The notes under the pieces are model-generated. The model made no database searches. It was not told where the DNA came from and saw only the letters and a list, made by a program, of their open reading frames with translations. 64,000 bases of DNA from Orthonyx spaldingii. Lineage: Eukaryota; Chordata; Aves; Passeriformes; Orthonychidae. A program made the position numbers and the translations under genes. The stretch is taken from contig VZTJ01001766.1 of the NCBI GenBank assembly GCA_013397795.1, positions 595,593 through 659,592 on the forward strand. Direction: 5' to 3'. Positions 23,629 to 36,533 of the stretch are shown here, in pieces (positions within the stretch are counted from its first letter, which is position 1; every line of letters begins with the position of its first letter).

Positions 23629-26600
23629 GTGAGTACTTTATAACTTTTGTACGTGATTCGCGCTCTCGTTTCCTTCTAAATGTTGTTGGAGATTGCTGTA
23701 ATTAATTTACACGATATGGAGCCTACAGTGAGAAACCCAGACCCACCATTCCAGGCAGGGTGGGAAGACAATGAGTTAATTCACAGTGAAATCTGTGTCT
23801 ATTGGCTCATCAGGGAGGTTCATGCCTTCTGGTGAGACTTTCTCTTCAGAGCTGTCAGGAGGCAAACACCTAAATCTTGGGTTTGACATGGACTTGCTTT
23901 TCTTGGACATTTTTAAGCTTGATTTCTTTTGACTTTTGAATATCTGACATTGGTGGATGGAACGTTATGGTTTTTAAATGATTCAGTGAAGTCTTGCCAT
24001 CTTGAGACTACATTTTCTCTCGCTGGTTTCTCTCTGTTTGCATCTGACATCTGGTCTTCTTTTGGGCTGCTTGTGGAGGGCTGTTCCTAAAGTCTAAAGG
24101 TAGTTGCCAGAAAGGTTTAGCATCCAGTTCAAACAACACCCAGGAAATATGACCAGATGATCAACAGATTTCAGCCCTTTTGCAGATTTCCAGGATCTTT
24201 ATGGCAGAGCCATGAGATGGTGTTTTTGGAAATAGCTGCTACACAGGCAGAGAAATTTGGACAGGTTGCTAGCTTGAGATGGTGGGAATTTATCTTTTTT
24301 TATGTAGATAATCTGCATTGAAGCTCATCACTCTCATCAGTCTATAAAATGATGGAGGTCACTACTACAGTCAGTGTGGGCAGGATTTATTTCGTTTTAG
24401 GGATGAAAAATGGATCCGAATGATCTCTCTCCTTGGAAGTGCCTCTTTTTGTTCACTTTAACCACAAGTCAGGTGAGATAAAACCCACTCAGAGTAACAA
24501 GGTGCCAAAACCAGGTTACAGTGATGGGGGAAAAAAAAAGCAAATGTGATTATAACATATATGAGGCAAGGTATCTCCTAAAGAGAAAAGTGAGTGAGAT
24601 GGAACCCAGCCGTGGCGTCAGATTATCAGTAAATTGAGAGGCAGTTTTTTCCTTTAGAGCCAAGCAGCTTCATTCCTTTCAGGGTTTAGACTGAATTTTT
24701 TTCCTCACCTATCTGGGCATTCCCTGTAGTTCTGCAAATAGATTCTCACACTACCCATGAGAGAAGGGGCCGTGCTGCATGTGGGAAACTGGTTGGTGTG
24801 AGAATTATCTGTTTTGTTGACAGTTTTGAGACTGTTGGTGTTTTTTCAGATGTTCACACCTTCCTTCATTTAGGACTTTGGTAATTCCACTTTTACTATC
24901 TGTCGACAAGAATGACCAGTACTGAGACAGTTCTCTAAACAACGAGCAACAGAAATGATGTTGGTAGATAGGGAAATTCTATTGGATTTATCTTCTTGCA
25001 AAAAAAAAAAAAAAAAAGCTGCTTATTAAAGGAACTGTGGAAGAAAATTTCTGCATCTGTTTAAAAAAGAATTCTGAACCAAAGTCAAAAGACCTCAGTA
25101 GATGAGTAGAGGATGTCCCCCTTTTCTGTGCAAGGAAAGCAGCTCTGCAGGCTGCTGAGGCTGTCCCAGCTGTCAGAAAAAGCTTAGCAAAGCACGAGAG
25201 CACTCAACCTTTCACAGAAGATATCGGTGTTTTACAGGATTGGGTCCTGAGGTGACAGGGAGGCTCTGAGCTCTGCTGGCGTTTATTTTCATTTGTCGGC
25301 TTCCTGCCTTTTGAAAAAATGGATGTTGAAAATTGAATGGCCCAGGTGGGTGAGCTCACTTGGCAGTTCCCTGGTCATCCAGGAAATAACACCCAGGCAC
25401 TGTAGTAACAGATGCTCATCCAGTGATGCAATGTGAAGGATGTTGTGTCTTCTGCAAAACAGGTTTGGTATCTAATCTATCCAGAAAATGTGAGCTGGAG
25501 TTAAAAGCTTATTGGCAAGGGGCCCATTGCTGTACAGATGTATTCGCTACAGGAGTCGTAAGTGCTGGGCACGAACGTGCAGCCTCAGCTGTGGCTCAGG
25601 CAGAAGGAAATAGCAAATCTGACCCCTCAGCGTGCTTGGAGATAAATCAGCATGTTTCTTGGCTTGGCTTTTGATGATTTTCACCTTTTTCATGCTAAAA
25701 TTTCTAGCTGAATTTGTTCTTAGTTAGCAGCTTTGTCTTCTTTCTACAGTCTCTTGATATGTTTGGGGAAGGTAAAAGAGAGATGTTGCAGGGTGAAGTT
25801 GCATTAACCTCAGTGCCCCTGCTGCTGTTATTTATTTTGAACAAGTGTGAGCCCATGGTGAAAAAGGACCCAGCTGGGCTATCTGTTGTATCTTTCAAGA
25901 GCAAGAAATGAAGGTCCAGTCTGTAAAAGGCATCTCTGTAATATGGGTTAAGCCCTAACTTGCATCTTCCTGAGGTGTAACTGTGGCTTTGCTCATGCAA
26001 ATGCAACATCTGGGTTGATGGAGCTAAAAAACCACAATTTACAGCATTAGGTTTTGAAGATGCATTTGTTTAGGTCACTCTGGGATGCCCAGTAGTATCA
26101 GATGAGCATGACACAGACGCAACAGATTGCTACTAAGGGGGGGGATCACTGAATTCTGATTTGGGGAAAGCTTGGAAGAGCACTTCTGATTTAAAGACAG
26201 AGAAAACATCAAACAAGACCTGACCATCTCTAGTTTTGAGTTTTCAACCTGCAGTCCTTCAGTCACAAATAGTGACTTAGCCCATAGTTGTCACAAATGA
26301 TTTCGAAGTGGGTCCTCCTCAGGTTTCTCACGGAAAGCACAAACAGTCACTATCCACTTTTGACCATTTTAGCCTCATCAGCTTTAGCAAAATTCAGCCT
26401 GAACAGTTTACCCCAGGCAAAGTGGTTGTGTTGAGACCACAAAGAACAACTTTCATGCCTTTGTGTCACTTCAACTGCTACCCCCTGTCCCAGCCAAGGG
26501 CCATTTTCCCACAGGAGTGGCTGCAGGTGGCAGCTGAGCTGACATGAAAACATCTGAGCAGTCCTGCTGCCCTTTCCCGTGAGAGACGTGGCTGCAGCAG

Positions 26601-29600
26601 GTTATCCCACTGCGCAGGCTGGGGACTCAGATGAGCGATATCCTGATGCTTGGCTGCAGAAAAGCATGTAAGATAAAAAAGCCACTTTCAAATGCTCTTC
26701 AGATGGCCTTGGCTGCTTGTCACAGATGGAACTGAGTGTGCTTCCATGAGAAACCAACAATGTTTGCATTGTCCATCTCCTCTCCCTAATTCCTAAATAC
26801 AGCTGAGGAAAAAGGGGGGATTTTAGGTGTCTCAGTGGATGGTGCTCAAACCCACCAGTCTTGTCAGCTGGGGCAGCCTGGCTGGCCATTGGGCTTGCTG
26901 TCCATGGCCAGCATGGTCCATGCAGGGTGGCACCTTCCCATGAACTCTTCTGCATCAAAGCAGCCCTGAAAGTCCCCAGGGGCTTCAGTGCACGGCCTGA
27001 GCAAGAGGAGGAGTTGTGCCCTCTGCACACTTTGCTACACCCACAGGTTGCTGTGCCACAAGAGGGTTTCCACAAGGAGCAGTGGCAGCATTGTGGGGAG
27101 CTGCCACTGGCAGCACAGAGGGTTCACTGCAAGGAGGTTCAAGGCAGAGAGCCTGCAGAGGTCATGGGAAGAGCAAAGAATTGCAATATCACAGTGTGGT
27201 CTGCAAACACCCTTCACAAAGGCAGGTCTGGGTCAGGCAGGCATCACCTGGAGGGGAAGAGCAGCAGGTGATCAAGTCTGAGGGGTGCAGGGAGCTTGTC
27301 CCAGGAAAACCCACAGCAAGTCCTGGTCACTCTTCTGGAAATGCAGAGGACTCAGGCAGGGCTGTCCTGTTCTCCCAGCAGCTTTCTTCACGTGGTGCAG
27401 CTGCTGATTTTATCAAACTTACCCCAGTGTAACTAAGACATAAGCAGGACCTGGTGACTATGCTAAAAGTCCTAATCGTTTTTGTCTTGACCTGAAACTG
27501 AGAGATTTGAAAAATGACACATTTTTACACTCCTGCTGATTGCTGAGTGGGATTTGGGCTTTTGCTTTATTTAAAGTTTGTACATAACGTAACTTCAGGG
27601 CACACTACAACCTAAAGGTTCTGCACCTTCCTGCAGTATTTATTTGTAGCTTTGCATTGCTCTGTTGTGTTCTGGTGTTTCATTAAGAGGTTAGAATAAC
27701 ACCTCCCTTCACAAGGTATTGACATGCTTGAGCAGAATTGGATTTAGTTAATGAGCTGCTACCAGGAGCTCAGTTTATCCATGGGTTCTGATGAGGCTGA
27801 GTGAGGTCTCACCTGTGGTTGTCTAGAACTTCTAGAGGGTTAAGGAACACACACGACACCATCCCTTCTTACCTTCTAAATCCAACTGGAGCTCTTCCTG
27901 GAAAAGTGCAAGAAAATCATGAGATTTTTAGTTTAACCTGATTTTTGCAATTATTCCAGAGGTTGGAAGTGGAAGAGAAATGGATGCAGGACTGAGGAGG
28001 TGGTGGTTTCCAAGGGGCACTGGCTCTTAGGGGGTGATCCCCATTGCTTTGCTGTCTCTGGGGCACCTCCTCACCAGAGCTTCCCATCAGTCCAGGAGCA
28101 GAGCAGGGCAGCCTGTGACATGGCATTGGGTTGGGCAACAAGGCTGGAGTAACCTGGGGACACTCTCTTGCACATACAACCTTCCCTGAATTTCCTCTTG
28201 GTCACACTTATGTTTTCTCTTCTAGGAAACTAGAAATTCTGAGTGTTGCTGGATTGGTAGCAGGGAAAACACCTGGGGAGTGAGCCCTTGAGAATGGCCA
28301 AGCTGCTTATCAAGGGATTGAAATAAAGATTGAGATGTTTATCTTTAGATAACATTATATTTTGTGATATTATTTTAAAAAGAAAAAAGAAAAAAAAAAA
28401 ACCTTGGTTTTTGTTGCAGCTAAGCATAAAAGGCTTTTGCTGACCACACTGGTTTGAGGTTTTCTTGTTGGTCCTAAAGCCACCCTGAGGTAAAATTTCT
28501 CTTTCACTTCTTGCTTTGCCACAGGACTGGTGAAAAGGGAAAGTGTTAGCAGTTTCCATTTTCAGAAATAAAGGTCAACATAGTAAGTCATCCAAAAATC
28601 CGCCAATAAGTTATGTGGATGAAAGTTACCCAGCCCTCTGACGCTGTCACACAGAGAGTTGTCACCACAGCTCTGGCTTCTGCTCATTTCAAACTTTGCT
28701 TTGGCACATCCTAAGTGTAGATCACTCAGAGTTGGCACAAGTATTTCAAACTGCTTTAGTTTACAGCACATCTCTTTAAATAGTCAAGCATCCCCCAAAT
28801 TAAGTGGTTTCTTTTTAATGCTGTGCTCCATTATGGTCACCTCCAATTTCATTAAATATTTGTGCCCGTGCCTTACTGGGTCCATTGTTCATGGTGTGGC
28901 CTGCCCACCTCTTTCTCTGCTTGAAAAAATGTGAAGTGTACAAGGAAAACTAAACCTGTCCCACTTCCCAAAAAATGGTCTTTAAAAATGCTGCTATGTA
29001 TAAGCCCATCTTCACATAATAGTTTTGACATAGTTCAAAAGTGTAGGCAGCCAGAAGAAAATAACTCTGCTATGCATCCTCATTTACATGTAAATTTCTG
29101 AATGGTATATTTGTCTCTGTAGAGTTTAGCTAATCCAAGGGAGGAACATTTCCAGTCAGTCAGGGAGCAATGCACATAATCTTGTCCTGCTGGAGGTGCC
29201 TAAGTTTAGCTCCATTGTGGTTTCTCATCTGGATCCTAGGGAGACTCCTTGCATAGCTGTGGGGACTGCTGTTATTTTATGCTTAATTTCTATAGAAATA
29301 TGAGTACAATGAGCAACTGTGCCTGTGTGTGTTCTCTCAGAGACAATAATAGCCTTTTTGCTGCCTGCTTGTCCAGTTCCTGGAACTGCTTTCTATCTCA
29401 CAGTGCAAAAGCTGCCAGTTCCTTGTGTGACTATCAGCTATCTCTATTCTAAACCAAATAATGATAATGTAAACCCAAACCCACACACATCTATTCTTTA
29501 CTTAGGGCAAAAGCTCATAAACTTCCTTAAGCAGCTTTAATAATTTTAAGCAACTCACCTGGATGGAAGCTTTCTTTCCTGGAAAAATTCTTCCCAGTAA

Positions 29601-32559
29601 ATGGCAAAGCGACTACATGATGGATTTACTGTGGTGTTGGGAAATCTCTGCCCAGTATTGCCTGCCACACATTGCCCTGGCTCTAGGGATGAGCCTCTGC
29701 TGTGTGCCCAGTGCCAGGGGGCTGGCAGGGAGCAGGGGTTTGGGGCTCTGCTCTCTGGAGGGACACACACTGCTGGGCCAGCGGGTGGCTGTCACACGGG
29801 GTACCCTTTGCCAGCAGCAAATTGCACCCCCTCACCTCTCCAGAGATGAAGGAAGCAAGGAGCCGTTCACTTCTCCTTCTGAAATACCCTTTGCTGGTGA
29901 AGGATGGCTGCAAAAAATTCCCCTTGACTCCACAAGGACTCCTGAAGTCTTGGGGATCACTTCTGGTGACGCAGGCGGCAGGATTGAGGGTGCAGGGGCT
30001 GGAACAAAAAATAGTGCGACTTAAAAAGCTTGTTGGGTTGGGAATATCACATCAAACCTAGGGGAAAAGGCAGTTCCCTGCTATTTCGTTAATGAAAGAC
30101 ATGCCAAACCTGTTTAACTTGGACTTTTCAGTACCCTGGTTTAGTTAAATAAAAATAAAAATAGGAAGAATGAACCTCTGAATGTTTTTCCTTTGACTTT
30201 CTACCTCTTAGCACTTGTGAGTAAAAGGTGGTTTTCAGATAAAGGACTCCTGGGAATGAGGTTGTCTGATGACATGTTACTGGTACATCCTATGCTTTAG
30301 GTCAGATAGGATGGGAAGATATTAGAGCTTTAAAAGAGTGAAATAATCCAGAGGAATTTGAAAATTGAGGTTTTCCTATGATTCATTTTACAGAGAAAAC
30401 TTGTGGTTTGTTTTTTTCTTCTCTTTTTCTTTGCTCTTCCTTTTTTTTTTTTAATTTATTCTACTTTGAAATTTGTCTTTCTCCTGTTTTTTCATCTTCC
30501 TGTCTAGCTACTTCTTTTTGATACCATGTATTTGTTATGTATTCCAAACTGCTGTGAATGATTATGCAATTTTGTAGATGCTTTCTTCATTAATAAAACA
30601 TTTGTTGTTTCATTGGTTTTTATTGGATGTTTTTGAGGTGAAGGAAATCAAGCGAACTAATGCATCAGAAACACCATTCCTGGTATTCCCTGGCTCCTAA
30701 GCCAAGGAGAGAGCATTTTCTTGTTGTGCACAAATAGGTCTCTCTTTGAAGAGTTTCTGGTTATAACTTTCCTTTTGAGATGATTTTGTCAGTAACTCAA
30801 TGGACAATGAGCCAATTGAGTTGAGGTTTTTATAAAAAAAAGGACATTTTAGGGGGAGAAAAAAGGCATTTTGAAGCATTGCTGCTTTCCTGGCCCGGCT
30901 AATATTTGAAGTGCTTGCTTTAAACACCTTTATTCTTCTCTGGTCTTGCAATGATTGGTATTTTTAACTGCAGTGCTTGAAGTGACCTGGGACCAGCACC
31001 CTGGTTCTAATTTTCATTGTCAGCCAGTGGCCAAACATCTTTGCCCTCTGCTGGGGGTATCCCCTGCCCTGGAGAGGTCGCACTCCAGAAAGACAGCTCA
31101 TAGAGCTTCAGCACCTTTTTTTTTTCCTTGCTGTTCTCATGGAATTGCCTTTCTTGAAGAGCATTTTTGGTAGAGAAATGGTGAAGAGGAGGGATCCTGG
31201 GTCCCTCTGGGTGCATGTGCTGGCCACAAACAGCAGAGCTGTGGAGCTGCTGCTTGTGGCACATCTCAGATTCCATCCCGGCTGCTGATCAGGGTGCTCA
31301 CGGCCATTTCAGATCCAGAAGTGATGAGAAGGTCCAGAAGAGTCAATCTAATTCCTGTAGCTCACATGTCTATGGAGCAACTAAAGCAGCTACTCTGATA
31401 TCTGCGTAAACCAGGCGTTCTCATCTTTGTAGGGATTTCTTCTCATTTCCCATTCCCTTGAGCTATAATGCAAGAGCCATCAGGATCCATCTATGTGCAC
31501 CTGTCTTGTTACACAGTGTCCCAGACCTCACAGCCTGGATGTTTGGAGGAGCAGGGCAGGGGCTGTTAAACATTTATTTTGGGAAACTGAGGGTCTCAAC
31601 CAGGAGGTCTGTGACAGAGAATGATGTTGAACCTGGCTTTCCCACATTCCTACACCTCACCCACCACTTTTCTTTCCAGCTGTGTGGGATCTGGAGGAGT
31701 AAACCAAGTGGGATTTGTTCTCTATATGAAGTGGGAGCTTGTAATAATAAAAGCCTTAACATCTTGCTCCAGTGAGCTGACAATACAAAGTGTTTAATGC
31801 AGTGTGTGTCTTCAGCTATACTGTGTTTCTGTCTGAATTCAGAAACCCAAGCCTACAAAAAGCATAAAACTAATTTAAAACGAGACATTAAACAAAGACA
31901 GTTTGGGAGTTCTGTTTTTCTGGTATTTGATTTCTTCGGGATTTTTTTTTTTAAGCTTTTCCTTGAGAAACATGAGAACAAGGGTTAAGTTATTTATTTT
32001 TTTCCTGAGAAACAGAAGCTAAGACTCTCCCCTAATTATGGAGCTTCAGAATCCATAACACCAAAGATCACCACAATGACAATATGTTCCTGAGATCTGG
32101 CAGTGTTTCAGAACAAGAAAAAACATGTGCTGGGGAGTCAGTTTGCTTGGTATGATATCAGAGGTCTGTGGGGAGCTGTTACCCACGCCCTTTTCCTCTT
32201 CTAGCTGTATAATTAAATAGTTAACACATTTCAGAAATCGTGGATTAATTAATGTAATTAAGCTGGCCTTCTTTCACAAGCAAAGCAAATGGGAAAGCAG
32301 CAGTGCTATTCCTCTGGCATCGTAAGCCTTCCTTTATTTTCACCCACAGTTTGCATGAAGGTAAAGGGCAGAACAAATTTTCCAAAATTGCTCAAAGTGC
32401 CATTTTCAAAAGCTGTGCCCCATCAGCATGTCTCTAACTCAGAAGTCAGGGAGCTTTGGACTCTTCAGATGAGAAAATTAATGCTTAGGCAGTTTTGACA
32501 TTGCTACCCAGTATCTGCCTTGGTTTTGCTGTGCTGATCCAGTGTGTTCCTTTAAACAG
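23629..32559 (+). other. SCN5A: Intron 12 (8.9 kb)
   Basis: The intron is 8,931 bases, GT-AG. It has an 18-base A tract at 25000-25017, a CpG-poor but GC-richer stretch at 26600-27430, and a pyrimidine-rich segment at about 30408-30510. Several open frames of 60 to 157 codons on both strands show no similarity I recognise and are treated as chance. No CR1 or LTR was recognised here. Confidence 0.8.
25000..25017 (+). repeat. A(18) homopolymer tract
   Basis: There are eighteen consecutive adenines in intron 12. No recognisable retroposon precedes it. Confidence 0.9.
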
Positions 32560-32692
32560 ACCTCCCCCTCGGATGAGGCAAGCAAGAAACAGCTTTTAAT
32601 GCCCCACCGGCTCTCAGTGGACCACTCGGACGAGCCCTTTCAGAGGCAGAGGGCAGTGAGTGCTGTCAGCATCATCACCAGTGCCCTGGAAG
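32560..32692 (+). CDS. SCN5A: SCN5A exon 13: distal DI-DII linker
   Basis: The exon is 133 bases: 44 codons plus one base of a split codon. It encodes TSPSDEASKKQLLMPHRLSV then DHSDEPFQRQRAVSAVSIIT and SALE. The end matches the RQRALSAVSVLTSALEE block of human Nav1.5, recalled from memory. The upstream SDEPFQRQRA resembles human SCN10A instead. The donor is G|GTAAGA, giving phase 1. The split codon joins the AG at the start of exon 14 to make Glu. The length equals that of mammalian exon 13. Confidence 0.93.
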
Positions 32693-33928
32693 GTAAGAGA
32701 CGTCCTCAGTTCCCCAACTCAAAGCTGTGGCCATGTTAAAAGGCAGGGAAAAAAGTGGCACAAAATGCCCTGGTACTGTTTTGAGAGAAGGCACTAAAGA
32801 CAGTTATTGCAACCCCTGTCACAGAGGCAATACAATCGTGATCTTACCCATGGACTTGCAGAAATCCAAGGAAAGTGCTGGCCATGCAACCAGAGTTGGA
32901 GCTGTAGGATTTAAGATTTAGTGCTGCCGTGGCGTTAGATTTACACAGGGCTCCCTGGGGTGCCGGGTGGGGGAGCACCAGCCTGTTTTTGGGTGACTGA
33001 TTGTGCATATGTTGGTATCTCATCTCTCTGGGGCTGATGGAAAGCCTGGCACGTGCAGTCACCAGCCACATGCAGGACATCCAAACTGTGGGGGAGGAAA
33101 GTCTCCAAATCTGAAAGTCTCTCACCACAGGGACACCGCAGTGTGGTGCAGGTTTGAGCCCCACTGTGAAATTCAAAGATGCTCAAAGGACCCCTTTAGC
33201 CATGAAAATATTTCTCAACAAATTTTTCCATTGCTCTTCTCAAGATGTGCAAAAAGATTTTCCTCCTGTCTTTCTGTAGACAGGAACTTTGCATGCTCCT
33301 CTCACAAATTTATCGACAGCAAGACCCCACGTTCCCAGTCTTTTGACTGGTAGCATGAAAGGGCTTCCTACAGTTTCTCGTGTCTCCTACACTGCAAACG
33401 GAGATGAGAGAGGAGGTAGCACCTAAGAACATGGAAAATGTCAGCCAAGAACACAGTGTGTAGCAAGGGAAATTGTGGATTCTCCTGCAGCCCAGTTCTC
33501 TGTGTGACTGGTGGATAGGAAGGCAAGGCAAGACAGAGGGACTCACCTAAGAGTTGCCTTACAGACAGGAACTGGACACAGCCCAGTGTGAAACCACAAA
33601 ACCCTTCCTCTTCCTCAGCTTTTTACTCTCCCCATGGCTCTATTCAGCACTATTGTGGCCAGAAGATATATTTGTGTTTGAATAAATAAAGAGTTGTGTT
33701 CTTAATAGGGAAATAATCATTTTGGTGTATTTCAGTGTTTAATGTACTCTGCAAGGGCTTTATTTGTTTTCTGTGGGGTTTTTAGCAATTAGCTTTGTGA
33801 TTGATTTGCTTTCTTGTAATGTGTTAAGAATGCCTAAAAGGCCTGGACTTCTGGACTTCTTATTTCTTTAATGGTGCTTTCTATTCCTTTATACCACAGA
33901 AATAGAGACCATCCAGGCTAGGAAAACT

Positions 33929-34040
33929 CAGGACATGGCACTCAGGGAAGTGGTTTAGTGCTGGACTTGGCAGCACTGGGATAACAGTTGGACTCAATCA
34001 TCTTAGAGGTCTTTTCCAACCTAGATGGTTCTACGATTCC
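33929..34040 (+). mobile_element. CR1 LINE 3' end fragment
   Basis: This segment shows typical CR1 terminal wording: GTGCTGGACTTGGCAGCACT, TTGGACTCAATCATCTTAGA, GGTCTTTTCCAACCTAGATG and GTTCTACGATTC. It is 5' truncated and mutated, and lies in the sense orientation of SCN5A. Confidence 0.87.
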
Positions 34041-35103
34041 GTACAGAAAAAAATGTTTCAATCCCTATCAGAGCTTTCCTAACTGCCAGACTTTGGTTAG
34101 TCACTGGACTAATCAAGGAATGTCAAATCAGAATAAAATATATCACAGGATTTAACCATATTCATGGCTGTAAGGTTTGTGCCAAACTTTGAAACCACGG
34201 GACCAGAAATCCCTTCCCCTTCACTTATTTGTTTTTTGCTCTTAGCTGTTGGGTAGTCAACAACCGGCTGTTTTTTCCAGACATTACAAAGCCTTGCAGA
34301 CAAGAAAGGACCTATTTTTTTTTTTTAATTTAAAAAAAAAGAGGGAAACCATCTCCAACACAAATGCGGATTGTATTTTTCTGACCATTTTTTTTAACAG
34401 TATCAGGAAAAACAGAGGATAATTTTACTTTTTCTTTTGGAGGTTTTTTTTTTTTAAATTAGGTATCTTCTGTTTTCCAAAGGTAGTGGGAAAGGATGTG
34501 GATTCTTAATTGATTTAAACCATTTTAATGCCACATCACTGCCAAAAGACGACAGTCACACTCTCCTCCTCCCCTTGCTGTGCTCCTGTGCTTTGTATGA
34601 TTGGTTTTCAGCTGGATCAACAGGCAGATCCAGCTCACCCAGAAGGTCCAGGAGCACAAAAACTGGCAAAAGGACAGAGAAATAGCATGTGGCTGAGGCT
34701 GACAAGAGTGAAACCACTCCTTCTAGCAGCAACCTGGGCTTAAAGGGGCTTATGTTGTGAAGAATAAAGATATAGCTTTATGTGTTCTAGATTTACCTGG
34801 AAAATTAGATCCTTAAGGAATTGACTTCCCTAAATCCTTTACTTCTTTCAGAGTCAAGTTTCAGAAAAAAGAAAATGGGATTTTACATGGAAATTTATGG
34901 TTCTCACATAATTTTAGGGTTTACCTGTAAACTTTCTCTTTGGAGTCTGGAAAGAGTCATTTCTTGGGAGCAATTTGATTTCCCAAAGATCTCAGAGCAG
35001 TGTAGATGTGTGTGAATGTAGGATATAATCTGGTATTTTGAAAGCTTGCTGGAAGACACCTAATACCACAGTTCTGTTGCCCTCTGAAGAAAAATGGACA
35101 AAA

Positions 35104-35360
35104 AATCAGAGAATCTGAGGAAAAATCTTTCAAGATCAGCAAGTTGAACCTTCAACTGAATACCCCTGTGCCCACTAAACCATATTGCAAAGTGCCACAT
35201 CCACTCAGTTTTTGAACAATTCCAGGGATGGTGACTCCATCTGTGCTTACTCACTCTTTCAGTGGAGAGATCTTTTTCCTGATATCCAGTCTGAACCTCC
35301 CCTGGCACAGCTTGGGGCCATTTCCCCTTGTCCCAAATGCTTCCTGCCTCGGGAGAGGAG
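35104..35360 (-). mobile_element. CR1 LINE fragment, antisense
   Basis: Read on the + strand, it has the reversed CR1 pattern: AATCAGAGAATC, TTTCAAGATCAGCAAGTTGA, ACTAAACCATATTGCAAAGT, CCAGGGATGGTGACTCCATC, and then AATCTTT/TCTGAACCTCCCCTGGCAC-type wording. There is a short internal deletion relative to the usual element. No open reverse transcriptase frame is present, so it is inactive. Confidence 0.85.
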
Positions 35361-36294
35361 GCTGTTTCTGAACTGATTGAAATAACAGCCTTGGCTGAAG
35401 TTTTCCTGTTATCAGTGCAGGTTCTAATTATATAGACTAAAACCATAATACAACATTCCATGCCCATAAAGGAATCAGAAAAGGAAAGCATTAAGCAATT
35501 CTGATAATCATTGTCATTTAGCCATTAACTGTCTCTTTTGGCTTTTCTTTTTTCACTGTTTAACACAAATTGAAGCAATGAATCGATTCTTTTGTGCACA
35601 GGTGAAATGAGCATATAAAAGTTGTATTACAGGCAATATTTCAAGACCACCTTTAAAAAGCACATTGGAGTTTAAGTAGTGTTTTCAAACTGGCTTATAG
35701 GCTCCCTGATTTTGTATGTGGGCCTTTCAGAAAAATCGGATATTTAATGCCTTTTTGGATTGCGCATCAAGGACAGAAACTTTGTTGATAACCAGTGATA
35801 CTCTGGTTCTCAACTACTTAAATCAGCTCTAAATATTGGATTTAAGCTCTTTCATCTCTTACCTGCTTTAAAAGGTATTACTTAAGAGACTTTGAATATG
35901 TGACCTGGCAATGAAAAAACTGTATTCCAGTCTAAGTTAAATGAAGATGGTGCATTCTTATCCATTTGAACTTGGCAAAATGGAAAACAGAGTAAGAATC
36001 CAGGCCTATGTATAATACTAGACTTCACATATTTAGTGTGATTCTCACTTTTTGCCTGTGACACTTTTAAAAGGTTTTTACTTTCAGAACAGGTCACTGT
36101 CTGCTAAGTGCAGGTCAACTGGCTAAAACCCCAAAGTGTGCAATTTGCCAACCTGCTAGGACAGAAATATTTTTATCTTTGAAAAAAGTTTGGGGTAATT
36201 TGTGGGCCTTCCTCTGTGTTATGAGTCATTTTAAGTGTTCTCTTGTCATATAACTCAGTGTGAACTGACTGTGACTTTACCGCTTGTGACTTAG

Positions 36295-36533
36295 AGCTTG
36301 AGGAATCGCACCAGAAATGTCCTCCCTGCTGGAACCACTTTGCTGTTAAATTCCTCATTTGGGATTGCTGCCCTCTTTGGCTTTTAATCAAGAAATTTGT
36401 CAAGTTTGTGGTAATGGACCCATTTACCGACCTCACCATCACCCTGTGCATTGTGCTGAACACGCTCTTCATGGCCTTGGAGCACTACAAGATGACGAAG
36501 GAGTTTGACCACATGCTGTACATTGGCAATTTG
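36295..36533 (+). CDS. SCN5A: SCN5A exon 14: end of DI-DII linker and domain II S1
   Basis: The exon is 239 bases, starting with AG that completes a split Glu codon. It encodes LEESHQKCPPCWNHFAVKFL then IWDCCPLWLLIKKFVKFVVM, DPFTDLTITLCIVLNTLFMA and LEHYKMTKEFDHMLYIGNL. The KCPPCW motif and the following amphipathic segment are the conserved pre-S1 region. FTDLTITLCIVLNTLFMAL is DII S1, and EHYKMT begins the S1-S2 loop. The open frame continues upstream of the first ATG-like codons, so the exon start was chosen from the phase and the AG at 36293-36294. The donor is GTAAGT. The length equals that of mammalian exon 14. Confidence 0.95.

Larger units (their letters stand above)
32693..36294 (+). 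other. SCN5A: Intron 13 (3.6 kb)
   Basis: The intron is 3,602 bases, GT-AG. It contains a sense CR1 3' end (about 33929-34040) and an antisense CR1 segment (about 35104-35360). Its acceptor, ACCGCTTGTGACTTAG, has a poor polypyrimidine tract. The first AG that keeps the reading frame is at 36293-36294. Confidence 0.8.

Noticed and set aside
26602..27432. Overlapping 136-157-codon open frames on both strands in intron 12
   Set aside because: Open frames occur in several frames at once, which points to composition rather than coding. No splice-compatible or domain evidence was seen.
29563..30061. Overlapping 119-153-codon + strand open frames in intron 12
   Set aside because: Multiple frames are open together on both strands, and the peptides resemble no family I recognise.
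35060..35491. 143-codon minus strand open frame
   Set aside because: It overlaps the antisense CR1 fragment and does not match CR1 reverse transcriptase, so it is a chance frame through repeat sequence.
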